From Dicyema japonicum (taxonomy: Eukaryota; Dicyemida; Rhombozoa; Dicyemidae): a DNA stretch of 64,000 nt. The notes beneath the pieces were generated by a model. It was not told where the DNA came from and did not search any database. It saw only the letters and a list, made by a program, of their open reading frames with translations. Where the stretch lies: positions 429,155-493,154 of the forward strand of contig RDEW01000038.1 in NCBI GenBank assembly GCA_011109175.1, written 5' to 3'. Made by a program: the position numbers and the translations under genes. This document shows, piece by piece, positions 36,905 through 48,929 of the stretch. Every line of letters begins with the position of its first letter. Within the stretch, counting starts at the first letter, position 1.

Positions 36905-39900
36905 GATTCGTGGCGTTAAAACTCTCTCGAGTTGGTATAAATGTTGAAAGGAAAAAAGGAGAAGGGTCACTTGCGTTACCTGATGGTATGAATATAATTT
37001 TTAACATATCCGAGAGCGTTGTGGCAGCTGACCCAAAAGAATGGGCGAGGCAGGTAGTCCTGCTGGTACGTAGCCGAATACCCTGGAATGGTGGCCATAC
37101 TCGGCGGAGCTCTGCAGTGGCAGATTCAGTACTGCTATATCTGTGAGTGAACTCAGGAAAATGGCTGTAGGCAAAGAGGGCACTGGTCTAAAGGGGCGGG
37201 GACCAGATAACCACAACTGTCAAAGAGAGCACGAGCACCAGAGTTGTGATACGTTGCAGCTCAAGCATGTTTATGAGGTCTTTGCGTGGAATCTTGTTGC
37301 AGCTGCAGATGTCCTACTTGAGGACCGTAGATTTACCCGAAAGATCTCTCATTGTAAGGTTAACGGAGTAGTTTAACCTGTATCAATAAAGCTGTGGCTT
37401 ATGCGATGGAGGCTAAGCCAGTAGGGTCACTTGGTGACATCTCCCTAGTACTGTATGCAGTGAAGATCACCTATGAGGAAATGACGGACAAGCTCAGACC
37501 ACCCAGTAAATGGAGGGAGCAGATCTGTGCCAAGATTGCTTTGAGACAGACTGAGCTGGAAGCACTGAAGGAGCACATAAGTAGTGTGGCGAGAGGGGTT
37601 TAAAAAAATCACCACCTATAGTAAAGGGGTTGCTTAGTAAACTCCGTGTTCCCAAATGGGGTCTCAAAGAGTTGAGGAGGGCAAAGGTGGAGTTAGAGGG
37701 GGCAATAATGGTGTATAAGAGGAAATTTTATACACATGAAAGTCGGTGTAAGAGAAGGAGAGAATATAATCTGTTTGAGTTTAATCGCAGATTGTTTTAC
37801 CGTCGCCTACACGAAAATGGCCATAGTGCATGTTCCCAGAGGACGCGGAAATGTTTTCCACATGGGGTTGTATGAGGCTAAACGACACAGAGGAAATGCA
37901 ATGTCCCGTACAGCGCCGCTCCTTTCTTGGCGGAATCTTGCGGAATTTTCGATTTTCGCAAGAAATTTGAGGCGGTAGTGAGACATCTCCCTGATTGGAA
38001 ACGACCGGGGTCGATAAAGTTTATAATTTCTTTATCAAAAGATGCACTTCATTACACGAGTCTATGTGTCGTGTATTACAGAAAAGCATCACTAACCCGG
38101 AAACGATTCCTGATTGGGCATGCACAGGGACAACTTATTTGATCCCAAAGCTGGACAACCCCCAGTCTGCTGCAGATTATCGACCGATAACCTGCATGCC
38201 AACCCTGTATAAGCTGATGACCAAATTGGTGGCTAATGAGGTCAGGAGCTTTGTAGACGCAAATGGGATTCTCTCCGAGAATCAGTTGGGAACTGTGCGA
38301 AATTGTCAGGGGGCAAAAGAGCAGGCTTTGATCAACAAATGCCTTTCTGTGTCTCACGGAAACTCACTTTTGTCTATGTGGGTGGATGTGAAGAGAAGTT
38401 GATCATTACCTTGTCGAGTGCCTACACAGTCTGTGTATGCCTGTGTGGTTCATCAGCTTTGTAGTGGCTGTGATGAATAGGTGGAGTATTCATCTGAACT
38501 ATAATAGGCACCGGATAGGCGAGGTAAAACTCAAGAGGGGGATCCTTCAGGGATAGCATGTCTCCGCTACTCTGTTCTTTTTTTAGACCCATTGAGTCGC
38601 CGCCTCAATGACCGGTTTGAGCAAATACCAGTTCATTGTGAAGGGGTTGTTTCAGTACAAATCACCTTCTTTTTATCGATGACCTGAAGATGTATGCTCG
38701 AACAGCCGAGGAGCTCTACTCCATGGGGGTCTGTGCCAGGGAATTCTTTGAGAGTATAGGCTAGACTTGAATTATTCAAAGTCTGCGACTAACACGCAAG
38801 TATATGTAGCGAGTTAGTAAGAGTCCTAGAGGAACACGAAGGATATAAGTATCTGGGTGTTACCGAACTCCAAAGTCCCTTATAATGCCTGAGACAAAGC
38901 GACAAATTACTGAAGGCATCCGTAAAAGAGCAGCGTTATTGTGTAAGACGTCTCTAAATGCAAGGAATTTGTTCCTAGCATTAAATGAGTATGCTGTCTC
39001 GCTGCTAAACTACTACATAGGTGTTGTGGAGTTTGAGCCCAAAGAGTATGATGAGATGGATGTTATGATCCGTGGAGTACTCAGAGAGAACCATGTCCAT
39101 GTGCTGGCAGCCAATAAGGAGAGACTATATTTACCCCGTGATAAATTCGGCCGTGGACTGTGTGGAGTAGTCCAACTAAGTGAGCGTATCCTAATGCGAA
39201 TGCACGACACCCTGATAGCCGGGTCAAGTGTGTCTGCTAGGAAGCACGCCATAATAGCGACCGAGAAAACAAGGGAAACCCACCTAGGCACTATCAGACC
39301 TTTATTGTCTGCCAAATATGGTGTTGATGATGGTGGGCTAGTAAATGTGAAGGCGTTGATCGAATTACAATATAATAATTTGATGGAAAAGATCAACTTA
39401 AAAAGCCTTCATAAGGTCCTCTTCAGAGCATTGGACAACCCACATGTCGACCTTAAGTCGTCGACAATATGGCTAAAATACGGTGACAACTCACCTCCAT
39501 CGGAGGCGTTGTACACGTATATGCAAGACCGCAATATTTTTTGGGGTCGATCAACAAATACATGTCCCCACTGTAAGTCAAGGAGCATGTCGGTTGATCA
39601 TTTAGCCACTCGATGTGGATCCATGTTCTGCCACGAGTATGTGTGGAGGAATAACGAGGTAGTAAGGAGTCTTCATCTTATACTATGCAATAAGTATGGT
39701 ATTCGCCACACCAGAAAGTTGCGGATTCATAAGGTGCAATCTGTAGTAGAGAACATTAGGGTCCAAATTTAGGTAGACAGTGTTATCCGTACCTCGGTGC
39801 TAGTCAAGCACAATTAACCGGACATTGTGGTACATGATAAGGAGTCTGGCCAAGTCCTTATCATAGAGGTTGGCATCACGTCTCAAGACCGTTTGCAGAC

Positions 39901-40318
39901 TGTGGAGGTGGAGAAAAAAAGGATGTATGACTTGCTTGCAAACGAGATGGAGCAGATGCTTGGTTGTAAGTCCTCGTTATTCCAATAGTAATGTGGGAAG
40001 AATTGTAACAAAGTACCACAAGGGTTATCTGAAGCAGTTGGGGGTAGAGGAAGCTCCAGGCCTATCTACAGTCCACTGTATTAAAGCGGACCCTAGAGAG
40101 CTTGACACTGGAGTATAGGAGGCAGAGCCCGGAGATGCCATATGGGCAGAAGGTTCAATAAGACAAGGCGCTCTCGGAGTCGTTTCAGCAACCAGAATCG
40201 AACCTGCCTGAGGAGGCTGGTAAACAGGCAGGCGAGGATGGTTGTTGATTATTAAGTATTTTAAGTATTAACTTTTTATTGTTGGTTAAATAAAGTTCAG
40301 TGTTATTTTAAAAATTTA
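36905..40318 (+). pseudogene. R2-like non-LTR retrotransposon, nearly full but broken
   Basis: Plus-strand element in successive frames. 37394-37603 has KITYEEMTDKLRPPSKWREQ. RT: 37995-38402 has WACTGTTYLIPKLDNPQSAA, YRPITCMPTLYKLMTKLVAN and GILSENQLGTVRNCQGAKEQ; the catalytic box near 38670 reads FFIDDLKMYA. 38885-39772 (295 codons, open) covers the thumb and ends with the zinc knuckle CPHCKSRSMSVDHLATRC. The restriction-like endonuclease follows: PDIVVHDKESGQVLIIEVG, then ITSQDRLQTVEVEKKRMYDL. This order (RT, CCHC, PD-(D/E)XK) is that of R2/NeSL-type LINEs. At least five frame breaks are present. The window shows no rDNA, so it is not in an R2 target site here. Confidence 0.88.
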
Positions 40319-41463
40319 ACTTTCTACTAAAAAATGATTCCGTGATAAACCACAGGAAAAGGACTGGTATGGACACCGGGATCACATAATTAGACAATAA
40401 CTTTTATCCTCTTTCTTTTGGAGAGGTCGGAATCGGTTATTGGTATTGTTTTTTATTTAAAAAATAAACCTTGTGTGCCAATTTACGTGTTTTCTAACCA
40501 ATTTTAGAATTCTAACGAACTTTAATAAGGATTACTTATTGTTTGATTCGTGAGAAGGATTGGATGTAGGCTAACTCATATTCTAGGATAACATTGGTCT
40601 ATTCAAGTGAAGGAAACTAACACAAGAGAAATTAGCAAAAGCGGACGCACCAGGAAAACCGTCAGGTGAATCTGGTATGGTGCTGAATTCGAAGGAAGAC
40701 CAAAACGGAAGAAGAGGTGACCTGGCAATCTTGGAAGAAAGGCAATACCGACGAATCCGATTTTTGTTCATATAGTCTTTTGAATCATATTGTGACTAAC
40801 TTCTTGAGGGTAGAAAAGCTTCGATCTTCCAAGGTTTTCGTAGAAGACTGTGGATGAATTCTTTGACGTTGTACATTTATCAAGGAAAATTAGGTCATGT
40901 AGGAGGAAGTTATTTCAGATAAAATTTATATTTAGGTCAAAATTTTAGACAACAGACCAAGACTTTCTCCCTTACAAGCAACTTAAATTATTTTACTTTG
41001 TAGTGGCTACTAGACAACCGCCAAACTACAATTCTCAGGATTATTTTTATTTTATCTACATAACGCTGGGAAAAAACGAGAAATAAGATAATAGTAACCA
41101 TACTAATCTCAACTCCCTTATCGTCCTTACCACTTTCATTTTGTCCTCGTGTGCCTACACATGCTCATGTGTCTGTTGGGGAAAATTTCTGAAAATACAA
41201 GCCATTTTCCGATCGGACAAGGACAAACATAGCGGATTACCTGGTTCCTTATTAAACCTAAGGAATCCGCAGTAATTCTTTCGTATCGATGACTCCGAGA
41301 GATAAGTTTCCAGATTTATTTCAAATCAATAATTTTAAAATTGATAAATAATATATGTTAAAATTATTCAAAAATAATTCTAAATAAAATATAGGATACC
41401 TATTAATTCAGTTTATAATGAAAATATTTCATTTGCTTGTCTAAAATCTTATTGGTAAGTCAA
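40319..41463. other. intergenic upstream of G-alpha
   Basis: No gene recognised. The 62-codon minus-strand frame at 40583-40771 has no known content. A short ATG frame at 41419 ends after a few codons and may be leader sequence. Confidence 0.4.
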
Positions 41464-42586
41464 ATGTCACTCCCAAGAAGTAAATCTCTATTCTTTCGTA
41501 CAAATTCCACTGAGAACACTTCCTTGCTAGAGAAAGGATTTCGCTGGTTCAAGAACAAAAATGAAAGTAGACAGAACAAGCGAGTTTCTGAAAACAGAAT
41601 GAAAATCCTCGTGACTGGTCTCCCTCTATCAGGGAAAACAAGTTTACTGAACCAACTAAAGGCTCAAACATTTTTTGGGTTCAACGGTGAAACCTACGAA
41701 GCTGCAATAACTGCAATCGAGAACCTCATCATCGAAACCATGGACTTGTTAATAAAGATTTTGTTGGAGGAAAATTTTCAAGATTATATACCTCATTTCT
41801 ACGGACTGTTGAATGATTTTCAGACCAGGAGAAAGAGCTATGGTACCCTCTCTATGCTAAAAACTATCATAAACCAGATTATGCTATATCCAATGTCAGA
41901 AACTGCCATTACAAGGCATTACTTTGAATTTGTATTCATTTCTGTCATTTTCAGCCTCAGAATTTTCGTTATTTCTTGGACAGATTAAATTGGATCGCAA
42001 ATGAGGTTAATTTGTGGTGACAGTTTAGGACTATTATCCCTCTTCCGAAGACATTATCCGTGCTTTGATTCCCTCAGAGGAGGTTGAGGAGACCTTCTTG
42101 GAAGTTCATAAGAATCTGTACATTATCACGGTCATGAGTGGGGCTCGACTGTTGAAATCCACCAAATCAATTGATTATTTTTATGATTCTACTGCGATCA
42201 TGTTCATGGTGAACTTGGATCGGTTCGAAATTGATCTAAAAACGGTCTTTGAAGTTTTCAATGAAATAACCCACGTGCAATATTTAGAGAAATCCTCCTT
42301 CATTATCTTTCTTAATAAAAGCCGGGATTTCAGGAAGAAACTAACGTCCGTTTACTTTGCCGATAGTTTCCCCGATTTTAACAACTTTGATGCTAAGACT
42401 GAGTTATCGATGGAAAGGAGAATTGAGAGATACGTCGAAGCCCGTCTGATTCAGTCATTTTTGAAATTTCAGGTTCATTTTATGTATATATGCGATGTTG
42501 TTGGATCGTTTTCTACCAAACATTTCCATAAATCAGTAAAGCTGTTGATTTTGAAATACAATCTGAACATGTACTACTTTCTGTAA
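41464..42586 (+). CDS. atypical heterotrimeric G-protein alpha subunit
   Basis: Three exons, 41464-41931, 41955-42005 and 42029-42586, with two 23-nt introns, give exactly 358 codons, normal G-alpha length. The P-loop at residues 52-59 is GLPLSGKT. Then FRYFLDRLNWIANEDYYP, DIIRALIPSEEVEE, STAIMFMVNL, SSFIIFLNKSRDF and the C-terminal helix KYNLNMYYFL are clearly collinear with G-alpha. Key residues are altered. The switch I arginine is Leu or shifted. The DVGGQ switch II reads VMSGA, losing Asp and the catalytic Gln. NKxD reads NKSR, losing the guanine-specifying Asp. The usual N-terminal Met-Gly acylation site is absent when starting at the ATG at 41464. Weak or absent GTP hydrolysis and altered nucleotide binding follow by inference. 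No frame break, so it is under constraint or very young. Confidence 0.88.
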
Positions 42587-43400
42587 GTCGCGATGCTCTA
42601 ATAACTCTAATTTTTACAAATTTAATAGATTTACTTTCTTGTGATATAATGAAAGTGTAGTGAATCTTTCTGTCACCCGTTCTTGGACAAGGTCGCTTGA
42701 GTTTATTGAGATTTGCATATTTTTTGACATTTAATGGGCAAAGTAAAGGGATATGACAGACTCTGCCTTTCTATCCAATATCGAAAGATCTCTTAGAAGA
42801 GAATTGAACCTCGCGAAATACTTTGATTGAGACAGAGGCTCGTAATGGAGGTGATCAGAGGAAACACTCACAAAATCTTGGCCTCTTAGTAAAATGACTT
42901 TAGTTGTTTTTAATTTAAAATTTAATTTTGAAGCCAAAAACGAACTCGACTTTTAATGAAGCGCGATCGTTCTCGTTTTCTCACTAAACACTGTTCATAA
43001 ATTCCGCATGTTTTATAAGATTTTTAGTCTTTAGTTTAGAATTCAAGGGGTTTCAAGACCCAATCTTTTGGTTTTAAAAGACGCTCTTATATTTTAGTTC
43101 CTTCTTCGCTTTTTAACCATCTTTGAGAGCCATTATTCAGGATTGGCTCCGTTTTCGCTTTATCATGAATGTTTTTGGATTCACATGAAAGCGAATAAGA
43201 AACAGTATTGAACACAATTTATTGAGATTTTAGTCAATTATTTAAATCGTGATAAACCTTGATGACTAAAGGACAGATTAATTTTCTCCCGTCTTGCCCA
43301 ACCTTCTGTGTGTTCTAAACACGGGATTAACCTGTTAGATCTCTGGGAACGCCCGTCATTGTTACTTGCGTTTTGTTAGTCATCGGTTTCCTTCACTTGA
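42587..43400. other. intergenic, no feature seen
   Basis: No ORF with recognisable content, no terminal repeats. AT-rich 3' flank of the G-alpha gene. Confidence 0.4.
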
Positions 43401-43404
43401 ATGT

Positions 43405-43665
43405 AAAATAATAGCAAAACAGCGCAGTGTAATAAGTTCAGAGTCCGAGTTCGAATCTCAGTGCTTTCTATTCCGGTTGTAGGTTCCACGTATCTACAAT
43501 GCTTCTGAATTGAAGAGCGACGCCGAATCAGTGATTCACAAGCCCGGATTGTCTCAAGTACTAGCACGTGAGAAAAAAGAAAAGAATAAAAACACCTTGG
43601 ATTTTGAATTAATTAGCATGAATGTTCTTAAATAAAGTGAGTTCTCCCTAAGATGAGGTTTATTT
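43405..43665 (+). repeat. tRNA-derived SINE, copy
   Basis: Head CAGCGCAGTGTAATAAGTTC and GAGTTCGAATCTCAG (B box). Body GGTTCCACGTATCTACAATG, GAGCGACGCCGAATCAGTG, CCCGGATTGTCTCAAG. A-rich tail with CACCTTGGATTT. Same family as 33510-33790, with small deletions. Confidence 0.8.
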
Positions 43666-43859
43666 ATTCCGGGTCTTTTTGAATGAAAGAAACTGTCGAC
43701 TAACAAAAACGATTCACAGACAAGAGCGGACGTTTCCATATATACAAGTTGATTTGGTTCCAAATATGTAGAAATCGATTCCAAGAATACAAAATTTTAA
43801 AGACTTTGTCTCTATTATGGATTGTTCGAACATGCCACAAACCACTGAAGATTGCAAAC

Positions 43860-44700
43860 CAAAAATGCATCAATGTTTTCAAAATTATGCTCGTCTGGGA
43901 AATCCAACGTCACCCTACTGGACTTTCCTTGGAGACAGTATTTGACAAAGCTATCAGTCGAGGGAAGCAGGATTTCCAATCCCAGATGATGTCTCGAATC
44001 AGAACAAATGGGACGCAATTGATAGCCTAAAGAAAGAGTCGAACCAACACCAGCTTGCCTGTTGGTTATCTGCTGCACAACATGGAAGTGGTGCATGGCT
44101 CCATGCTTTTCCATGCGCTTCTCTCAAAACTCTTATGGACGACGACTTTGTGACAATTGGACTAGCAGAATGATTGGAACTTGACGTCTGCCAGAAACAC
44201 AGATACTGTTGTGGAGGAACATTTGACACCAAAAGACTACATCTTTTGTCTTGCAAAAGGAGTACAAATCGCCCACCTTGTCGCGCCGCATTAAATAATG
44301 TTATTTTGCGAACCCTCGAGGCAGCAGGCTTCACGACTAGATCGTGGAGATGGCAAAAAGCCATACGGAATGATGCTTTTCCCATATTCACACGGAAAAT
44401 CATTTGTCTGGGATGTAACCTGTGTGGATACCTTCTCCGCTTCACTCCTTCCAAGAAACCTGGATATCAAGCCAACACAGCGGAATCAGCCAAGATCCAG
44501 AAGCACTCGGCGATTGGAGACCGATTCACACCAGTAGCCATAGAAACGTAGGGAGCTTGTAGGATCCCTCACTGCGGCTTTGTTGAAAGAGATTGGAAGG
44601 AAACTAGAGAGCCGAAAAAACCCCACGAATCGTTCCGGCTAAGGCAACGAGTCGGGATTGCAATATTACGCAATTCTATCTGCAAAGGCGTAATTATTTA
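43860..44700 (+). pseudogene. retroelement C-terminal domain, older copy
   Basis: Reads QHGSGAWLHAFPCASLKTLM, LELDVCQKHRYCCGGTFDTK, RLHLLSCKRS, AALNNVILRTLEAAGFTT, ..GCNLCGYLLRFTPS, KIQKHSAIGDRFTPVA and LRQRVGIAILRN. A Cys/His knuckle is followed by a PD..D-x-T core, a pattern I recognise from RT-bearing elements widespread in marine invertebrates. It is more diverged than the 44711 and 49130 copies and has frame breaks. Confidence 0.75.
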
Positions 44701-44710
44701 AATTTTTTAA

Positions 44711-45085
44711 ACACCGATGCCGATGCGGGAAAACAGTCGATGCGAAGGGTTTGCACCCGCTGTCCTGCAGAAGAAGCGCCGGAAGAGGATCACGTCACGC
44801 TGCTCTGAACGATGTGATCGTCAAAGTTCTGAAGGCTACTGGCTTCCCAGCAAAGCTTAAACCAGTGGGTCTCGATCGAGGAGATGGAAAGAAACCTGAC
44901 GGGATGACCCTTTTCACTTTCACATCCGGATGATCTTTGGTCTGGGACGCAACTTGTGTTGACATATTCTCAAGCACGAATCTTTTCAAATCAGTTCAGA
45001 CACCTGGAGCAGCTACTTCGACCGCGGAAAATTCAAAAATTAAAAAATATTCCTGCCTCGAGGACCGCTACCGATTACTATTTTT
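44711..45085 (+). pseudogene. retroelement C-terminal domain, tandem second copy
   Basis: Starts [19 protein letters not shown], then [37 protein letters not shown], one stop, LVWDATCVDIFSSTN and YSCLEDRYR, where homology stops abruptly at about 45078. It lies directly after the older copy, in the same orientation. Confidence 0.8.
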
Positions 45086-45265
45086 ATATTCGGAATTTTC
45101 TCAGGATTTGAAAAATCTTATACTCAATGTGTCACTGTGGGAGCACTATTACACTATGGAATACTAACTCAGTTTTTCTGGATGCTTTCCCAGACTATAA
45201 TTCATTATATAAAATTCATCAAAGTTATTGGCATGAACATGGATAATCTGATTTTAAAGATTCTT

Positions 45266-46518
45266 CTAATTAACTGGGGTTAAGTTTTTGTTAATTTTTA
45301 GGAATCTGCTTCCTATCATTTCATAAAGAACATTCTTATAACATGATTTGAATGAGTTTATGATCCCCATATCTAAAGGTTGAAGAAGTGCTGTTATGTT
45401 TTTAGGAAGTTTAAGAAATGATAAGTTTGAATATTCCTGACATTTGTGACAACGTGCATTATCCATAATAATCAAAATTTTCCTGTTTTTTTGAACCATT
45501 TCGAAGTTTATTCTTTGTAGCCATGTATCAAAAATATCCATCGTCATCCATGCATTTTTGAAGCTGTATATTAACCCAACACAATATACCCCATAATCTT
45601 CTGTATTTATGTTTTTTAAGTATCTTGGGGATTTGAATTTCCCGATAACAAGAGGTTTTAATTTTTCTCCTTCACGGCTGCAGCATAAAAGAACTGAAAC
45701 TCGTTCTTTACTTTTCGTTTTACCGAAACAATCATCATTTGAATAGACAAATGATCTACATGAATTTTTTTAATAAAAAGAGAAGTTTCGTCGCAGTTAA
45801 AAATATCTTTTTTATCGTATTCCTCAAATAAACTGTCGTAATTGTTAAAAAACTCTTTAAGTTTTTTTTGTCGGATGAGTTTTTTTCACCCGAAATTACT
45901 TTGAATAGTAATTTCGCTTTTTAAATCGATCAAGCCATCCATTTGATGCATTGAAATCATTAAACTGAAATTTGGCAGCAATCTTTTTTGCAATATTTTT
46001 GAGGAGACATCCAGATACTGAAATCCCATCCTTTCTCAAATTGTTGAAGACTTCGAATACTAGTCGATCAATTTGAATAGAAAGGTCGGATTCAAACTTC
46101 TTGCATGAAACTTCCTTAAAAAATACTTTTTTGTTTAACGAAATATTTTCTTTTCCAATTTCTTTTTTAATTCGAGAAACAGTTCCTTTTCCAATCTTGT
46201 ATAATCGAAAAATTTTTCTTTCTGACATATTTTGATTTATTAAAGAATCGAATGTTGTTTCAAATGACGACTAAGCATCGCAGGCATGCTGACAATTATT
46301 TGAAAATTAATAAATTAAAGATAAAATTAAATAATAGATTTTTAAATTTTCTATAGAGAAAGTGCCCCTAAAAGCGGGGTTTTTATTTTGAATTTATTGA
46401 ACAAAAAATGTGAAAAAATGTAAAAGATCATTTATAATTATATTTATTTAAAAAATCGCCCCAAATACAGAGGGTGCCCCAGGGCCGGGGTTTGGTTGGG
46501 GGGGGGGGGTTCCTACTG
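45266..46518 (-). mobile_element. Tigger/pogo-type DNA transposon, truncated
   Basis: Minus strand. 46228-45896 encodes a CENP-B-like helix-turn-helix and Tc5-type DNA-binding region (KIGKGTVSRIKKEIGKE, then NASNGWLDRFKKR). 45547-45266 encodes the DDE part (KILIIMDNARCHK, LPKNITALLQPLDMGIINSF). The frame between them is interrupted. The right end is TACTG followed by TA at 46519-46520, so the element begins CAGTAGGAACC, as pogo-type elements do. A run of about 10 G lies just inside this end. No left end is found. Confidence 0.85.
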
Positions 46519-46519
46519 T

Positions 46520-47290
46520 ATTAGGTAAAATAAAAATTGATGTAAGTTTAGTCTACATAATATAGACAAACGCAAAATATTACGGTAAAACTTACAAGTA
46601 GTTTTAAAATAACTAATAAATATGTCAAAGCAAATAAAAAATATTTCAGTTGTGCTTGAAAATATGATAGAGGCCACTGGAACAGTGCCTCTGCGAAGGA
46701 CTCGGGTATGCTGACTACGTGCATATCGAAAATGAGCATGAACGCAGTCGGAACATCGAGAGTAGATGCGAAGACTGTTAAGGGAGGCCATAATAAGAAT
46801 TTTGTTAATTTTGGTTATGACGGCCAAACCAAAAAGTTGGATGAGCAATTTAAATAATCTGTTCTTATTTCACAAGTAGGTTAGTTAATATAATCAAAAT
46901 ACATCATAAAACAAAATCGCAAGTCACTAATCGGTTTAATTTTTGAATGGCAGATTTTGTTTTGTCACCAAAACTCACTTTCTAGCCAAATATGAATTTT
47001 TTGATTAGATTGATTTAAAATTGTGAACATTGACATATATATTTGAACAAAGTACTTTAAAATTGGCATGTAAGTACTTTTCTTATAGACTTATTATTTT
47101 TTATAATTGAAGAGAGTTAAGAAAACCCCAAAAATCATGACAGTACAAGAGTTTGAAGTAAGTCTGAAAGGTTAATATGTGACTCCATTTGTTCGCTGAT
47201 GACTCTTAATACATGCCATTTATTCTGAGTATTCAAAAGATCTAATATTTCTCAACGCTTCTTTTATCTTCGTATCGAATAGTTTAGATT
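46520..47290 (+). repeat. dispersed copy of the palindrome-arm repeat family
   Basis: Collinear with parts of the left arm. 46640-46830 matches the block coding RCSDCVPAHFRYG-type minus frames near 51401-51619. 46855-47270 matches the AATCTGC, ACATTGACATATATAT and GTGACTC-CATTTGTTCGCTGATG blocks. It is inverted relative to 30850-31110, with which it shares the word ATGACTC-TTAATACATG and flanks. Confidence 0.7.
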
Positions 47291-47987
47291 TTTGAGAGTT
47301 CCAAATCATTTTTCTAGGCAAAGTGAATTCAGAAAACATAAAAATGATTGGAGTTGTTTTCCCCATAATTTCGGGACTTTTATTTTCATTAATTTAGATC
47401 CCCAGAACTGTGAAAGGTTTTCATTCTTGAAATTGATTTTGAGTTCTTATTCATTTTAATTCAATTAATTATTCTTGAAATTCTTCGTCGCAATCATGTG
47501 GAAGTGGTACAAAAGAATCAATCATCCAATCTGAAATTTTAAATTTATCAAGTCGAAAATTTTTTTTCAAATCTCGGGCTAAAAGATTTTAAGTAAAATT
47601 GGTCAATTTTTGAATTCTTGTCATCTGAAGTATCGTCATAAAAATTTTGAGGTCCATATTTTGTTTACTCAAACTAAATTGAATAAAATAAACTTTTTCA
47701 ATGATCGTATTAATAATTCTTTTGCAATCATTGAAAAAAATATAATCCACTTGTATGAAACTTTATTCTTTATTTAAAAATCAAATTCAAATAAAAATCC
47801 AGTACGTTTGAATAATCTTTTTGTAAAATTTCATGAATAAATCTAAACACGTGAGAATAACTCTTTGCTATGGTGGGAATTACCTTCAAATTAAAATATT
47901 AAAATTAACAGTTCTTGCAATTATTTCTGCAACTTTGTATATATAAAATAGTCCAGAAACATTTTGAAATACACTTTTATTAATAGT
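47291..47987. other. intergenic, no feature seen
   Basis: AT-rich, no recognisable ORF or repeat ends. Confidence 0.4.
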
Positions 47988-48441
47988 CCTGCTCTGAATG
48001 ATGTGATCGTCAGAGCTCTGAAAGCTTCAGGCTTCCCAGCAACAGCTTGAACCAGTGGGTCTTGATCGAGGAGACGGGATGACCCTTTTCCCCTTCACGT
48101 CTGGAAGATCTTTGGTCTGGGACGCAACTTGCATAGACACGTTCTCAAGCACGAACATTTTTAAATCTGTTCAGACACCTGGAGCAGCTGCTTCGACCGC
48201 GGAAAACCTAAAAATCAAGAAATATTCTTGCCTCGGGGATCGCTACCGATTTACTCCTGTTGCGACCGAATCATCGGGAGCCGTTGGTCCAATGACGGCT
48301 GAATTCTTGCAAGAACTCGGAGGATTGCTTGCCAGAAAGAAAAGGGATCAACGAGAAGGGCTATGGCTAAGACAAAAGATCGGAATAGCCATACTCCGAG
48401 GGAACTCGTTCGCAATCCACGCAGCAGGCTTCCTCAACTGA
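47988..48441 (+). pseudogene. retroelement C-terminal domain, 5'-truncated copy
   Basis: Starts at [15 protein letters not shown] in another frame, then 48055-48441 is open: [80 protein letters not shown] and KIGIAILRGNSF, ending AAGFLN and a stop. A short poly(A) at about 48458 follows the stop, as expected for a LINE 3' end. Lines up with 49384-49842, with a deletion of the KRPD residues. Confidence 0.85.
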
Positions 48442-48929
48442 TATTTGTTTAATTGTTAAAAAAAAAAAAAAAACTTTTATTAAAAAGAGAAGTGAAAGTA
48501 TTTTTATTTCATAATTCATTTTTAATTAAAAAAATTTCTGTTTTTTTCCAAGTGAGATGGGATGTCTACGCTTTAAATTTTCGATTAAGCGCGATGGTTT
48601 TATTGCCTCATTGGAAAACACTGCCCACATTCTAAACTAAGCAGTTTATACGGATCCTGAGGATTTTTAATAAGTTCAAAAGAAATATATTCCTCTTTAT
48701 AGGTTCTAACTTTTTTTGAACAAACCTGATCACGAAATACAAGAAATCAAGCTAATAATTTTAAATGAAATATAATATAAATGTTATAGTTTTAATATAA
48801 TATAAATTATATAAGACTCGTTTATTTTTTCCGTATTTAAATTTTCATATGACAATGAGCTTCACGATGATCTTCCCCAGATTAGAAAAATCGCCCAAAA
48901 GTGGCGATTCGCCCCTCGTTGCGAACCAC

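Noticed and set aside
37001-39396. Minus-strand ORFs at 37001-37216, 38076-38357 and 39013-39396
   Set aside because: They are antisense to recognisable RT and thumb sequence of the R2-like element.
43815-44454. Minus-strand ORFs of 99 and 151 codons
   Set aside because: They are antisense to the retroelement C-terminal copy at 43860-44700.
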